From: Drosophila persimilis
Lineage: Eukaryota; Arthropoda; Insecta; Diptera; Drosophilidae
Reading direction: 5' to 3'
Assembly (NCBI RefSeq): GCF_003286085.1
Contig: NW_020825288.1
Coordinates: 11,346,001-11,410,000 of the forward strand
DNA: 64,000 nt
The notes beneath the pieces were generated by a model. The model searched no databases, was not told the DNA's origin, and saw only the letters and a program-made list of their open reading frames with translations. Below, piece by piece: positions 1-13,552 of the stretch (the stretch's first letter is position 1; every line of letters begins with the position of its first letter). A program made the translations under genes and the position numbers.

Positions 1-1490
1 ACTCATAAGCCCAGCGGCGTCCAGCCTTAAGTCTAAGCTTGCACCAGCACCCAGCTTACATTCTCATTCTCTCTCCATCATCAGCGCCCTGGAAGGACCT
101 CAGACAGGTTGACAATCGAACTGTAACTCTTTTTAACCCTGTTTCACTCCAGCGCACTTTCACTCTCACTATCACTCTCATCTGACTTACTTTCTATCAC
201 TTTCTGACTATCACTGTCTATGTTTCTATCTCTATTTCTATTTCTGTATCTGTATCTGTATCTGTAACTGTCTCTGTCAAACTCTGTCTTTCAGACTATC
301 ACTGTCTATCACTGCCTATACCAAAACAAACGTACAAATCTGAAAACTATACTTAACTCTATATGTACTTCTCTAACCTGTACCTGTACCTGTGCCTGTA
401 CCCGTACTGCTACTTGCTCGACTATCAACTATTCTTCACATGCAATTCTAGTCTTAAAATACAACAAAATCAGCATCAATGAAACAACAATGCCTACCTA
501 CTATTAGCTTTAACTCTATCAACTATCAACTAGCTCTAACTTTATCCACTATCACTACACCTGTTCTTTCTTCTCCGCCTCCAACGCTGTCCATCTCTTT
601 CTCTCTCTCTCTTTCTTCTGGCTTTCCATCTAGATCTTGAGTCATAGTTTTGGTCATTTGCATGCCATAACTTGCCATAGGTTTCCACACACACACACAC
701 GTACCACACCGAACTGAACTCATTTTCCAACTCTGCTCAACTCTATAGTATTTCTTCACTCCATCTCAAAACTCCAATTCCACTTTAACTCTTCAACTTT
801 CTCATTTCTCTGTGCACCTTCATCTCGCTATCTCAGTCTGTCTCTCTCTCTTTGTGCCTATGCATCTGTCACTTTCTGGCGCTCTACTTTCCAAAAACAA
901 CAAGCACACGCACGCACATACTCGTACGAACACCTGTTTTCCGTAACCATAGTTCACTGTAATGTTAAAAATATTAACTTTTTTTTTAATATCTTAACTC
1001 CTCAATCGTACACCTGTACTACTACATCCATCTGCGACTTGAGCCCTTGCCGAGCCTGTGTGTTTGCGCCGGGCTTTCCTACATTGTGGCCTTAAACATA
1101 TTTTTAATCCGCTTAAAAATACTCTGTTTAAAACATTTGGAAAGCTCTCTAGCCGCAGGCCGCAAGCCTCGAGTCGCCAGCATGTCGGCTACTTTAATTT
1201 AAATATTTGAGCAAAGTCGTACGGCACTTTCACAACTATAGCTTCCAACAGAAGATGAGGAAGGAGAAGAAGCGCACAGCAGAAGCTGCAGATGTGGGCA
1301 ACACCCAACTCACACAAAATCACACAAATCACGCACAAAGGAATGTAAATTTCATAGATTACAATATTCTCTCTCTGTCATACATGCATGTCATTAAAAA
1401 ATGAAGAAAAACAATACACAAAAAAAACAAGTTGAAAAAAATACAAGCAAGGAAGATTAATAAATAAAAAATCAATGAAAAATCAAGCTC
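1..1490 (+). other. probable long 3'UTR of an upstream gene
   Basis: No convincing coding frame is present. The first 1.2 kb is rich in CT/CTAT/CTGT runs. It resembles in texture the 3' region that follows the Osi12-like gene (about 29.9-30.7 kb). Overlapping AATAAA signals at about 1459-1468 would give an end near 1490. The gene it belongs to, perhaps the next Osiris gene to the left, is outside the window. The strand is inferred from the polyadenylation signals only. Confidence 0.35.
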
Positions 1491-4400
1491 TTTGCTTTGT
1501 ATATAATTTATGGCATACCCTCGGGTCGGGTGAAAGCGAAACGACAAAACTGAAATCCATTATGCATAATTCCCCGCCCTCCAGCCTCAGACGCACCCCT
1601 CTGACCATTGGCTATTGGCTATTGGCTGGGACCAAGACGAACGCGAAAAGTTGCCGTTGACAAGTCCATCTTTGTCCGAGATGCTTTCATTTCAAGTGAA
1701 ATTGATTTGCGACCCAGTTGCCCAGGCCTCATAAAGATTTGCCCGCTAATAGGTGTAGATAATTATGAGTCTGGTCTTGCCAAGTCAGGTTAACACAAAA
1801 ATACAACAAAGTGCTGCCCGGCAAAGTGTGCCCCGCTGGCTTTCGACAGCGACAGCCGCAGTGGCAGCAACCGACAGTGAAAGTAAACAGTTAGGAAACC
1901 GAAACAGCAGCTAAGGCCACAGTCCAAAATCCAGAAACATCGCCACCAACAAATACAAAACGTGCAGTGAAAAGTCCAACGAAATCACGGCACATGGCCA
2001 GAGCCGAAAAACGTTTTCCAACCGCTAAGCCAATGCGGCGGCTGCCGCTGAATGGTCGAGTCAAAAACAAAAGACAAGGTAATGCGATTTAATGTTAACA
2101 ACTCATTTGAGCAGCTTTCAAGCTTGGGCAAACATTGACTGACCAGTTCAGAGCCGTAGCTGCCTCAACAACAACAAAAATTACAAACAATCTTAGGGTA
2201 CACTCTATTTAGAGACATCTTAAAGGTGGCTTGTATTAATGCTGTTTAAAGATAGCAGAAGAAAGTTTATTTACGGATTGGTCGCATGGGAGATCGAGAT
2301 CCCATTTTGATAGCGTTTCAGCTTTGGAATCAACCAACCAACCATTTGGTTCCACTACAGAACGGTATTTTCGAACATTAATTTGATAATTGTTTACTTT
2401 CTTTGTTTCTAATCCAAATGAAATGAGCCCCAGCCTATTTTCGATTCTAATAAATTTTGTTAATGGCTGGTGGCAGTATATGCAAATCGACAAACCAAAA
2501 CGAAAGCCTTGCTAAGTGATTTGGAGCGAACAACCGTTGTGCCGCTAGAGAAATGCGGTTCTTCAGTTGCAGCCAAACTGGTGCAGCATCATCACCAGAA
2601 GCAGCAGCAAACTCAGCTGCATTGGTTGTTGGCCACCAATTTCACATTCTGAAAAACGAGATAAAAAACCACACAAAATTTGCAATAATTCATAAGCCGG
2701 CAGCGCAATGTTCGCACACACAAGAAGAGTTAATGCAACGACCACAGCAGCAGCAGCAGCAGCACCATCAGCAGCAGGAGGAGGAGAGTCGTGCAGAGTG
2801 GCCAATTTGAAAGCAATTTCACTGTCAACTGAGAGGGGGAGGATGGTAAGCAGGGGCGGAGAGGGGTTGTTCAAGCCAAGTGGATGCCTACAAGGGCGGC
2901 GTCGTGCGCAGAATGTTCAGTGAAATGAAAACGAGTTTTTGGCTCAGAAAGCAGGTCAGCAGAACGTAGACAACCGACAACCGAAGTCCAGAAGAAAAAG
3001 TTGATTGTCGGCCTTGCTGCACTGCGCTTTCGAACAAAGCCCGAGAATACAAAGACAGCAGAGGAAGGGAAGCCCGAAGCCCGACCCCCCAAAGCCTCCC
3101 AATGCTCGACTAATAATATTATTAAGCGCTTTGAATGAATGTAGCTGCTATAATTTTCCGCTCCAGCACGTTTTTCCCACACTCGAAAAAAAACAACAAA
3201 ATGTACGTACAACGTGCCACACAACACGCATGATATTTTGTATGGCTCTGTAATTGGTGTTGCCGTTCTTCACGTTGCTTTGCTCACAGAGCATTTAATT
3301 TATTAGGCGCCAGTGCCTATGATTAATTGAAAGTTAATTGTCCGCGAGAGATCCACAGAGCTGTGAAACAGTTTGGTCACTCAAGCGTTTGTCTGATTTG
3401 TATTGAAGCAGAGCTGCTGCTGTCGTTAGTGGTCAATTTGCATTACGGATTACGGATATACTCTACAGATAGCGGTTAGCAACAATCGGCCATAATTGAC
3501 GAACGGTCGTCGCCAGTTCGGTCAGCGGTTGCATCGCCGCATCGATGGTTATCGCGCATATTGCGTGATGACTTTGATTGCCAGTTAAATATGAAATGAA
3601 AAGCGATTCAGTGCGGTCAGTCTATGGCGCTTAGGTTGTATTGCAATTAAGCAAAAATGGTAAGAATTTAATAAAGATTTCACGAAGTTTATGACAATTG
3701 TTATTGCAAAAGAAACCATTAATCGTCACTGGGCACTGTCACCGGAGATATCACCTCAAACAATTGAAATTAGTAAGCTGGCAGGCTCTGTGAAATGGAC
3801 ATTGGAACACAGCAGATTTGAATGCCCTCCACCAAAACCAGAGTTCTTAACTTCATTAAAAGGCGAAACACAAAACAATAGTATTAATATATGGTCGAAA
3901 TGCAATAAGCCATTGCTATCATATCACAAAAATATAGTATAAAAGAATCCTAACATATGGAACTCTCTGTAAAATGGGGTATTCAAACTAATTATCTGTG
4001 GGAAGATGCCACAGATCAGTGCGACTCACATCAACCATTTGTAGCTTTTCTTCCACAACTTTTCCGTCATTTGCCCACTGGTTATCACTTCAATTCATTT
4101 TCATTAGCACCTTAATTATGCAAAGCGCCACCTTCCGATATTTTCCCAAGAAAGCTGTGCTGGTGGTCAATGTTTCAAGCTTTCTTTGTTCGTTTCGTCA
4201 AGTCGGATCGAATCGGATCAAGTTCGTTTGGCGGTTGCACTTTTCCGCGAGCACCGAAAAGTATGCAGCAAAACGTACACAATATGAAGCTGCAAAATTG
4301 AGTAAGTATGAAAAAAAGAAAAGTTTTGCGGAAAACTAGGTGACGACAGTGAATCTGCAGAATGATGGCTGCAATAAAACACTGAAAAACCGAAAATGTG

Positions 4401-4786
4401 TGCATGGTTGCGGTCTAGTAAGCGGCGCCAAGAGAGCGAGATACAAAGACGGAGGCCGACTACACGAGGAACTGCTGCCTTGGCAGCGCCAGAGCTGGCA
4501 GCAAATCACGCACGCTCTCTCATAGAACGAGCTGCAACTTTGAATATAATTGCGAATGAACGCTGCAACGCCACAACGCCGCAATGCTCCCAACGGGAGG
4601 CTGGAGGCTGGTTGCAAGCAGATACTTTGGTTGCTTTCGCAGCGAAATCACGAAAGCGCAGCTCCACTGGCCATCCAGCGCCCGCCAACTGGCTAATTGC
4701 CGTGATATTTAGACTAAGACAAAAAGTATGTTTTTCAATTTCAGCTGCCGCTTGACATGCGAGGCGCAATTATACCGCCGCGGCGG
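1491..4786. other. intergenic; simple repeats, no supported gene
   Basis: No gene is supported here. A CA-rich stretch at about 1800-2083 reads like a 5'UTR and stops at a GTAATG splice-donor-like site; see findings. A CAG-rich run lies near 2745-2790. Short open frames lack signal peptides, splice partners or recognisable motifs. Confidence 0.4.
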
Positions 4787-4823
4787 TATAAAATGCATAC
4801 GATCGGCTTGCCACCACTCAGTT
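4787..4823 (+). promoter_or_regulatory. TATA/initiator core promoter of Osi8-like gene
   Basis: TATAAAA lies at 4787-4793 and an exact initiator TCAGTT at 4818-4823, putting the transcription start at about 4820. The spacing of 33 bp is standard for insect TATA promoters. The predicted 5'UTR is about 150 nt. Confidence 0.75.
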
Positions 4824-4969
4824 GAACATCAAAAGTGCAGTGCCCCGTTTGGACGAGTTGCGTCAGTGCATCAGTGCCTCATCCATAAGGATAGCCCAAG
4901 GAGCAGCTTCTCATCACCAGTATCTAACAGACACCAGGCCCAAGCACCAGCACCAGCACCAGCCCAGAC

Positions 4970-5917
4970 ATGATCAAGTACGTGTGGCATGTGGCAGCCC
5001 TCATGATTGTCTTCTGCTGGCTGTCAACTGCTCGCAGCGCCAGCTACCAGCACCAGCACCAACACCAGAGTCTGAACAGCCTCGGCGTCGGGCAGAAGCC
5101 GCAGCCGCAGCCGCAGCCGAGTGCCTCCAGCTCCGCATCCACTCCCACCGGCTTCTGGAAAGACATGTCGCTGGTTTACCGAATCTACCAGCAATGCACG
5201 GGCGAGAATATGTCTGTCTGCTTGAAGGTCAAGCTGTTGACCGGCCTGGAGAAGGTCTTTCGCTCGGCGAAAACTCTGGCGCTCTTCGAGGGCGTGCAGT
5301 TCGTTAGCTCTGGCAGTGGCAGCGGCGGTGAGGAGCAGAAGCGGGCCAAGTTGCCGCCAATCAGTGAGCAGGACATTGTGGCTGTTCTGCCTCGCAGCAC
5401 GGACGCCAAGGATCAGGTTCTCAACAGCATGATCTTCAAGCGGGTAGGCAACTTTCTCCAGGACCACACGCTGCAGGTGAGATCATGATGTTGACAGATC
5501 GAGAGAGGGAGTGGGATTACTTATGATGTCGGATGCTTTTTCCAATAGGTAAAGTTTCCGGACATGCGCGACTCGGACAGCAGCACTGCGGAGGGTCGCA
5601 AGAAAAAGGATAAAAAGGGCAATGGCGCCTACATTATGATTCCTCTGCTCCTCGGCGGCACATTTGTGCCAATCGCCTACGGCGCCTTGGCCATGCTGGC
5701 CGGCAAGGCGCTGATTGTGTCCAAACTGGCTCTGGTGCTCGCATCCATCATTGGCATCAAGAAACTGCTCAGTGGCGGCGGCGGTGGCAAGGAGTCTTCG
5801 CATGAGGTCGTCGTCTCTGGTGGCAGCCACTCGGGCTGGGGACGTGACTTCGACATGGCCTACAGCGGCTGGAAGCCAGCCAAAGAGCAGCAAGCGGGCA
5901 GCGCAAAGAGCTTGTAG
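4970..5917 (+). CDS. Osi8: Osiris family protein, Osi8-like
   Basis: There are two exons, 4970-5476 and 5549-5917, with a 72-nt phase-0 intron (GTGAG...CAATAG), giving 291 aa. A signal peptide covers residues 1-24 and a His/Gln/Pro-rich linker 25-60. The two-cysteine region is C76/C84. The basic EGRKKKDKKG stretch sits near 184-193 and the hydrophobic block at 197-239 ends IIGIKKLL. The motif DMAYSGW at 271-277 matches the family's C-terminal A-Y motif. Known for the family: insect-only DUF1676 proteins of endosome or secretory membranes in cuticle-forming epithelia. The intron falls after HTLQ rather than before GRK, unlike most neighbours. The symbol rests on its position directly before Osi9. 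Osi7 is the alternative because its length is similar. Confidence 0.7.
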
Positions 5918-8900
5918 GCCGCCATCGCACGAGCATCACGGCAGCAGGCGAGGCATAGGCCTGCATTTGCATTTGGAGGAGAGAGTTGGAGGTCGAGAGT
6001 TGAGCTAACCAAAGAAAAGATGCCGCACGAACTGTCTGACTAATGTCTAGTTTAATTTGTCTAATCGATTATTAATTTTAACGAACTAAATGTGTGTGTT
6101 AGGTTTAAGTAAGCGCTAATTAAATATAGTAAATTCTGCTACACGAAACGCACTCCCGCACCCCGGTAAATTTTTGGGCCACTCCACTCCCTGACCGGGA
6201 CGCACTTAAATTTATGATAACAATTACAGTTTCGATGATATGTGCTTACGTGCGTGCTAAAAATGGCAGACGAGCTGCTTCGCTTTCTACCATGCACATA
6301 TGCATATACATATTGAATATATTCAGCTATACATACATATTTACACATGTTTGCGTTCACTCAAAGTCCAATGCAATATTCATAGATGAAATAAGCTCCA
6401 ACACTGGCCTGCCTCTTCTTCTCAGGTATGCGACAATTTCACTTTTGAGCCCCTGCACGAAATATTAATGAGCTGCTCAGAGTACGAGTAGAACATTGAA
6501 CCTGGCTAACGACATTGCTGCTGCTGAGCAGCAGCGCCTTGCCCTTGGCGCTTTCCAGGGCCTATACAAGAGTTAGTTGTGGGAGCCACATTTACTTAGA
6601 GACTACTGACGTCACAAGCACGGGACTTTCATTAATTGAAAATTACTCAAGCGCATTACAGTCCCGCCATGTAAACACCAACGTATCCGAGGCTGCAGCT
6701 GAAGGTGAAGATGAAGCAGGAGACGGAGATGGAGACGGAGATGAAGACGGAGACGGAGCTACCCGGAATTCGGATTCGGACTCAGGCCCAGTCAGCCATG
6801 CGGAATGAAAGTGAAACTTTAAAAAGGTGTCAATTTTGGAGATGCCACTGAGAAGGGTTTCGTTGCGACAGTCGCGGGTGGGGCCGCACTGCTGATTGTT
6901 TGCCTTCGGTTGGGCATCAATGTGAGAGGAGATGCTTTAGGCAAAACTTTTTCCCCAAAGCGTGAATTTCGCATGACTATTTGGGTCAGACAAGAGTGCG
7001 GATATACTTAGGAACAGGCTGATTGAGAATTAATTGAGCATACTTGATTGAAAGCACATTCTTTTCTTAGAGTGAAGTAGTCAGATTATCATAAATTTCG
7101 GAATTCAAAGTCGACTATCTACTTTTCGCATTAAATTGTTCATTTATTTTCATCTCTCTTTAAAGCAAACGTTTCTTTTTTATATTTTTTAACTCCAACT
7201 TAATTCCCAGATAATTCCCATAGACCAATGACATTGCGTAACTCAATGCCCGCTGTGGCAGAGCTTGAATTTAATAAAATTGTAAGCTCATGAAAATGAC
7301 TTTTTCACTTTCATTGCGCACGCACGTGGGTAAAATATATATATTTTTTTCATTTCAATTCGGGAAACATGTCGACCGCATTATGCCCTACACGAAGAAT
7401 CATCTATCAGAGTTCCTCTTCAGGAAAGTATTGTGGTAGGGAAGTCCCATCCATCTTTGTCCACGTGCAAGGCATTTGCATATTCCATCACCGGATTTGG
7501 AGCTCGGACTCATGCTGCTGGCTGCAGATAATCGTCTGGACTGTGGAGTGCTGAGTGACTTTTGCATTTACATTTGTCTATTGATTTATTTTCCATTGGA
7601 CAGCATGCAAATCCGAGGCGTAGCTTTCTTTTGGGGCACTTGTCTAATGCGTAAATTACACGGCAAAACGATGAAGCGAGAAACGAGAAGCGCTAAGCGG
7701 GCAGAAAAAGACGAACACACGCGACGTGTGGCAATTTTCGAGTGCTGCAAATTAAAGCGACATAATGCCAATGAAACTCTCGTGTATCTCGTGTATCTGT
7801 ATCTGTATCTGTATCTGGCGGTGTGTGTGTGTGTTTCTACTCTGTGTATTTGTATCTGCTGATGTTTCTGCGGCAACTGTGCAACTGTCGACGATTGGAT
7901 TGGCATACAAAACTGCAGATACATTATGCGAGAGATACTTGCTGGAGTGGAGGCAAAAACAAACACATAAATAAAAAGCAAAATTAAAGTGAAATTTTTT
8001 CCACCATGCCTCCGCCTGCCGCCTGCAAACTAGTTAATTTTCTATTTTACTCCAATTTGAGCTGCGGCTCTTGATGCGCTTGCTTTCGACCAATGGACGC
8101 CATTTTAAATGGTGTTGTTGATTAGCCTCCCCTTCCCACTCCACCCCGCCTTCCACATCCAACACCGCTTGCACGGGCCGTCCCTTCTCTAGTGCCAGCT
8201 CCCCTCAATGCAGTTTCAGTCACGTGTTTGCAATTTGAAATGAAACCATGACCAGCACCTTTTGGCGTCTGCTCTGGCTAATATTAGGCCTTAAAGTCTG
8301 CCTTCACATGAGTTAAATCAAGGTGCCTGAGAAGGTGTATCTGTATCAAAGATACATAAAGCAATTAGCAATCGCTCTCACATATCCCCCCTTTACGATA
8401 CATATGATACATGTGTGTGCTGGTAGGCAAATAGCTAACTGCTGGCTAAGTACGTTGACAAACAGCCAGGCCTGAGCCAACAAGAAGCTCTGCCCGACGT
8501 CCGCTGGCATGTACTGCGACTTCAGCTGCGACGACTGCGACGTCTTTGTCGGGGGCATCTCGGTAGTCACTTCGGCTATGGCTTTGCGGCCAGTCCAGGC
8601 TGCAGCCGATGCGCCTCATCGTCTTCGTATCCGTCGGGTCGGGCTGGTGATTTAAATTCTAAGCTCGGCTACCGACTCCATTACTGGCCGAGTGTTGGGG
8701 GAGGGGGACAAGGGACACCCGAGAGTCCACTAGCGTCGCGCTAAAGCGTCAACATCGTCTCCAGCGTCGTTGTCGTCGCTGCTGCTGTCGGCGCTGCTGC
8801 TGCTCTGCTGGCCGGGAATAAAACTCGATCCGCGTGCGTCTTCTAGCCACAGTTTACCGGTTGCCTTCTGACCGACAGATCGAACAAGCCAATCGAGCGC

Positions 8901-9042
8901 AGTGCATTCATTCAAGTGAACAAATAATCAGCAAAGGCACTCACAGGAAGTGCACAGTACGAGTACGAGTAGACAGGATAACGCCGCCAGTGTGTCAAGT
9001 GTTTTTGTGAATTGAGTTGATCAATTAATCAACCAATCAATC
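5918..9042. other. intergenic between Osi8-like and Osi9
   Basis: The 3'UTR of the upstream gene probably occupies the first 200 bp or so (ATTAAA-like signals near 6118). A GGAGAC-type hexamer repeat lies at about 6715-6760. CT and TGTATC simple repeats occur at 7790-7855. The 150 bp before 9043 looks like the Osi9 leader, but I see no clear TATA there; the nearest candidate, AATAAAA at 8817-8823, is weak. No other gene is supported. Confidence 0.4.
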
Positions 9043-10443
9043 ATGTTCAAGTTTGTGTGCTTATTCGCGCTGATCGCCTCAACGGCGGCAGCCGCCTCCG
9101 AGGCAGACAGTCTGCTGACCAGTGCCCTGAAAATGGTCAAGGACTGCGGTGATCGATCGATGGTATTGTGTATGAAGGTAACGAATGCCCTAACCCACAG
9201 CGTGGCCCAGACAGAAGGCTAACACAATTCCACAACCACTTCCCCCGCCATATAGGAACGCGCCCTGCACTATTTCGACACGGAGAACGGCGATGTGAGG
9301 TTGACCGAGGGCATTGCTCTGGTGAAGACAGACGACATACCCGTGGGACGATCACTCAACGATATCCAGCTGCCCGAGGAAGTGGAGTCCCGGGAGGCTG
9401 AGGTCGACTCTCTGCTGGTGGAGCGTGTGGCCCGCTTCTTTGGCACACACACCCTGCAGTTCAAGGTGCCCAAGGACTCGATCCAGGACATGCAGCGCGC
9501 ACTCGAGGAGTGTAAGTATTCTGTCAATAAGACTCTGATCGATCATACATAAATTAATGATCGATTCGATGGCCATTCTGGTTAGTGAACATGTTACCTA
9601 TTTGGGCTACTAATGCAACTACCAGTTTACGACCAGGCAGATGGCAGTCCCAGTGCCAGTCCCAGTCTTGGAACAAATCCTGTTTTCACTGTTAAATTCT
9701 AGTCACATTGAGGTCATCCTGCTGGCTGATTCCAAACAATCTAACCATCTAGCGGTGCATTGACAGTACCAATACCAATACAAGTCCCAGTCTCAGTCTC
9801 AGACCGAGACTCAGGCTCAGGCAACTCGTTGGCTGATGCTGTTATTAATTGCACTTTAGTTAGCCAGTTAGTTAGGCTTACTTTCTTTTCTACGATCCGT
9901 GATCCGTGATCCGCGATCCGCGATCAACGCTCTTCGCTGACTGCTGCAATTTCCGATTTCTAAACGCAGCCAGCTATCCAGCCACATAGAAAGCTGCCGA
10001 TCCTGTTCGCTTATTAATTATCTGTGTGCTCCAGTTGCTAATTAGCGGTCAGCGTATACTCGTACGACTTTGAATCAAGCGAAAGTAAATCATGCAAATG
10101 TATCTATATCTGTATGTGTATCTTTTTGTCTTTAGCGCGTGGCAAGAAGAAGGAGAAGAAGAAGTACCTGATGCCCCTGCTGATGTTGTTCAAGCTGAAG
10201 ATGGCCGCCCTTCTGCCCTTGGCCATTGGCTTCCTGGCACTGATCTCATTCAAGGCTCTGGTCATTGGCAAGATCGCCCTCTTGCTGTCGGGCATCATCG
10301 GCCTGAAGAAGCTGCTGGAGTCCAAGAAGGAGAACTACGAGGTGGTGGCGCATCCGCACTACGAGCACGAGCACAGCTACGGACGGGCCCTGCCCGGCGG
10401 CGGCGAAGCACAGAACCTGGCCTACGCGGCGTATAAGCAATAA
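9043..10443 (+). CDS. Osi9: Osiris 9
   Basis: The three exons are 9043-9177, 9256-9511 and 10136-10443, coding 232 aa, close to the roughly 233 aa I recall for D. melanogaster Osi9. A signal peptide of about 18 residues begins MFKFVCLFALIA. The two-cysteine region C35/C43 is interrupted by the first intron directly after CMK. The second, 624-nt intron is phase 1 and precedes the basic SRGKKKEKKK stretch (131-140). The hydrophobic block at 141-188 ends IIGLKKLL. The C-terminus carries AQNLAYAAY at 222-230, the clearest example of the family's AQ-LAY motif in this window. The large intron holds tandem GATCCGY heptamers near 9893-9925 and runs of CCAGTC. A 3'UTR to about 11090 is likely (AATAAA at 11074). 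Confidence 0.8.
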
Positions 10444-13400
10444 GCAAATAGCCAAAAACCAATTCTGGAGCATCATAAAAAGCAATATTCAGTGCAATAG
10501 AAGGCGAATATGGGAAAGGAGAGAGACCGCTTGGAGAAAGCTGAATGGAGAGTAGAGCTTCGAAGGCTCGATGTTTAATTTATTCTATTTATTTAATTTA
10601 TTTGTATAGCATAGTTCATGCCAAGCTTACACATAAGGCGCCATCATCTGCAACTGTTACATGAGAGAGGAAATTGTCCAAAATAAGTCCAAATACCCAT
10701 AGGGAATAAGTTCAAATTTGGGGGCTAAGGAGGCTGAGGAGGTCGAGGAGTCGGTTCGGGGCTCTGTTTCTTGGGGGCCTTTGCGCGGCCTTTACCTTAA
10801 ACTATAATCTTAAACAACTCACATCACAAATGACTGTAACTTTTGTATTAATACTCAGAGCTTTACTATTGACTATTTTAACGCTTTACGCTTTATGCTT
10901 AACTTAACTCAACTCCTAACTAAAACTAAACTAATCTAAACATAACTATTTAATCTCTGAACTACTGCCAGGCGAAGGCCACTCAGGAAGAGTCTAGCCA
11001 GCCAGTCCTCGCCCTTCGCCTCACTTCCACCTCTTTATCACCCCCTAACCAGTCTAATGAGAAATCAAAAATCAATAAAAGAAATCCTGCATTTATCTCG
11101 AAACGCTATTTTATATTTGAAATGTTGCACATACGCAACTGGTGTCCAGCATTTTTCAAGCGAAATGCTTTCACTCTTTCACCAAGTATGGCAATCGAGG
11201 CCAGTGATATCAATTGCATGTGTGCGACATACAAAACCATGGCCGCGGCCGGTGCAGAGCAAAAGAAACGGCAAATTTCACTGGAGCCACCGAGGCGTAG
11301 CCAGGCCACATTCAGAAACAGAAACACATTCGGAGGCAGATACAGAGATGCAAAGCCAATGCCAGAGCCAGAGAAGACGTTCAGCCAGTTAGTGCCATCC
11401 CACATGGCCAGCCGGCCGGCTGGGAGTGTCTTCCTGCTACTCTGCCCACGCACCCCCCGTCTCGGGTATCGTATCCAATGTCGCTCCAGAAAGCACACTC
11501 GAAAAATCTAATGAAAGTTGCGACCTCCTTTTTGCATTTGCAACGTGCAACACGTACGCCCATTTACCGCCGATGCCCGATCCCCGATCCCCGACGCTCT
11601 GTGCGATGGGGTGTGTGCACAATGTCAATGAGATGGACATGGGCGATGGACATGGGCGGAGAGTACGGGGCCTGCACTCGCTCTGGGGACTGGGGACTGG
11701 GGAGCACGCCCCGAGCTGCAATTTATGGCCGTTGGCATTTGGCATATAAATGGCCAAAACAGCCAAAAGTCTGCCGACTGGCTCGTATATCTTCTCAACT
11801 ATTTGTGAACAATGTTCGGTTGCCTGCTGCAGCCCAGCAGCAACTGGCCGTGAATTTCAAGTATTGTCGGTGAAAGTGTTTATTAATACAATTTCTTTTT
11901 TGTCTCTGCGTGAATTACAACTGGAAATTTATTGAGCAGCGAGCACACTGCTCTTCAGACATCAGCCTCAGCCCCATCTCGTATCATCTTTATTCTCAGC
12001 TCAGACTTTTGTATACAAAACCTCGAACTTTTGCCACACTTTCGAAATGGCAGAAATTACAAAAGTTTTCCCGTCAACCGAAAACATTAAACCATAAATC
12101 TAACACAGAAAATCCTTCGAATAGCCAAATCAAGTCGGAAGAAGAAAAGGACGGCCATGAAAAGTTTTCGCGCTCGGTTTGTCTGTTTTTTCATTAGTGG
12201 AAAAGGCAGAGGAAGGGCACCGCGCCACCTCTCGAAATGGCGTCTAGGTGTCAGACACTTTTTGTCTGGGCGGTGTCTCAAATTTCTCCACCCTCAACAA
12301 CACAACCTTACCTTCCCAGACCACGCTGTTTGTGGTTTCCGTCCAACGTGCTTGACGCGCTGGCAACACCAAACTTTTCACTCAGCTTTCACATTGACAG
12401 CCCGAAAGTAGGCAAGCCTTTTTGCTCTCAGTCTCTTCGGTGTATTATATTTCGAAGTGTATTATTTTTTATACCTACCCTTTGCTTGCGACTTTTACCA
12501 CGCAGTAGACAAAGGTGCAAGCATTTCCATTCTAAAAATATATTTTACAGGAACTTTCTAATATCAAAATTTATTATTAAGTTGGTCCTTTAACTTTGAT
12601 TTTAACTGAATGATAGTAATACATATATAGCAGCGTACACTTAGCGAAAACTAGCATAGAAAATTTCAACACATCCATACTTAAATTAAATATCCAGTTT
12701 ATAAATACGAACCTAGCGAAATTAAGTAGAATTCACTTTGATTTAAACATAAATGTACTAAAAAGTCTTTTTCATACGGCCCATATTTATTATAAATATA
12801 AAAAACACTCGAAAATATAAAAAGAAGTCTTTAATTTTGTAGGAAATATATTTAATACATACATATATGAAAATATTGATTTTACAATTTCCACTCTCGA
12901 AGTAATACATTTTCAAATCTAAGTCGAAATATTCGATTCTCAGGCCTTTTTTCTCTGGCAGTGTATAGTAGCATAATAACTAAGATTTTCGGCTAAGCTT
13001 TTGCCTCTTTTCCTTTTGTTTGTTTATTTGCTTTTAGCTTGCAGCAATTTTCAGGTGTTTTAAGGTGTAAATGATGGAACATTTCTGGTAATTCTGTGAA
13101 CGCCCCCGTTTGTTTAATAGGCGGGGATTAGCAATGGTAATTGGGAATTTTCCAAAGGGGTTCGGTCCGACCTGTGGCGCCTACTATTTCATAATTTTTG
13201 TGGAATAACTCCATTGCATAATGGTCGAGATGTGCGAAAAATTGGCCACAAGTCGACGCAGCTGTGGGTCGTTGTGTGCACTGACCATGACCATGCCGGC
13301 TCGGAACAACAACAACAACAACAACAGAGACGATCAGAAGAAGACGAAGAGCCGACCGACCACTTGGCGTTGATGTAAAACAATTTCCGTTATTGGGCCA

Positions 13401-13492
13401 TGTGCAAAAAAAAATGTGAGTGAACTGAATGGGGAGTAAATTTGGCTGAGACTGAAAACTGATTATTGTATAACTAGATGAGGTCCGGAAGA
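10444..13492. other. Osi9 3'UTR and intergenic spacer
   Basis: AATAAA at 11074-11079 plausibly ends the Osi9 transcript. Overlapping open frames on both strands at 11.1-11.9 kb have no start context, signal peptide or splice sites and are taken as chance. An AT-rich element with inverted-repeat-like ends lies at 12635-12965 and is listed separately. Confidence 0.4.
12635..12965. repeat. AT-rich dispersed element, copy 1
   Basis: The element begins TACACTTAGCGAAAA and ends TTTTCTCTGGCAGTGTA, which are imperfect inverted repeats of each other. The interior holds TTAAATTAAATATCCAG and a block related to GCGAAATTAAG...TTTGATTTAAAC. Both blocks recur in the copies at 18395 and 33674. There is no coding frame. 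The size and termini suggest a MITE-like non-autonomous DNA element. Confidence 0.5.
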
Positions 13493-13530
13493 TATAAAAC
13501 CCAGGGGTCAGCCGGCCATCGGGCTCAGTT
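13493..13530 (+). promoter_or_regulatory. TATA/initiator of Osi10-like gene
   Basis: TATAAA at 13493-13498 is followed by an exact TCAGTT at 13525-13530, putting the start near 13527. This excludes the ATG at 13478 as translation start, since it lies upstream of the transcript. The 5'UTR would be only about 26 nt. Confidence 0.8.
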
Positions 13531-13552
13531 AAGATTCAAGCCTTTGACCAAC

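Noticed and set aside
13478..13552. Upstream ATG extending the Osi10-like protein by 25 residues
   Set aside because: It lies upstream of the TATA box and initiator, so it is not in the mRNA.
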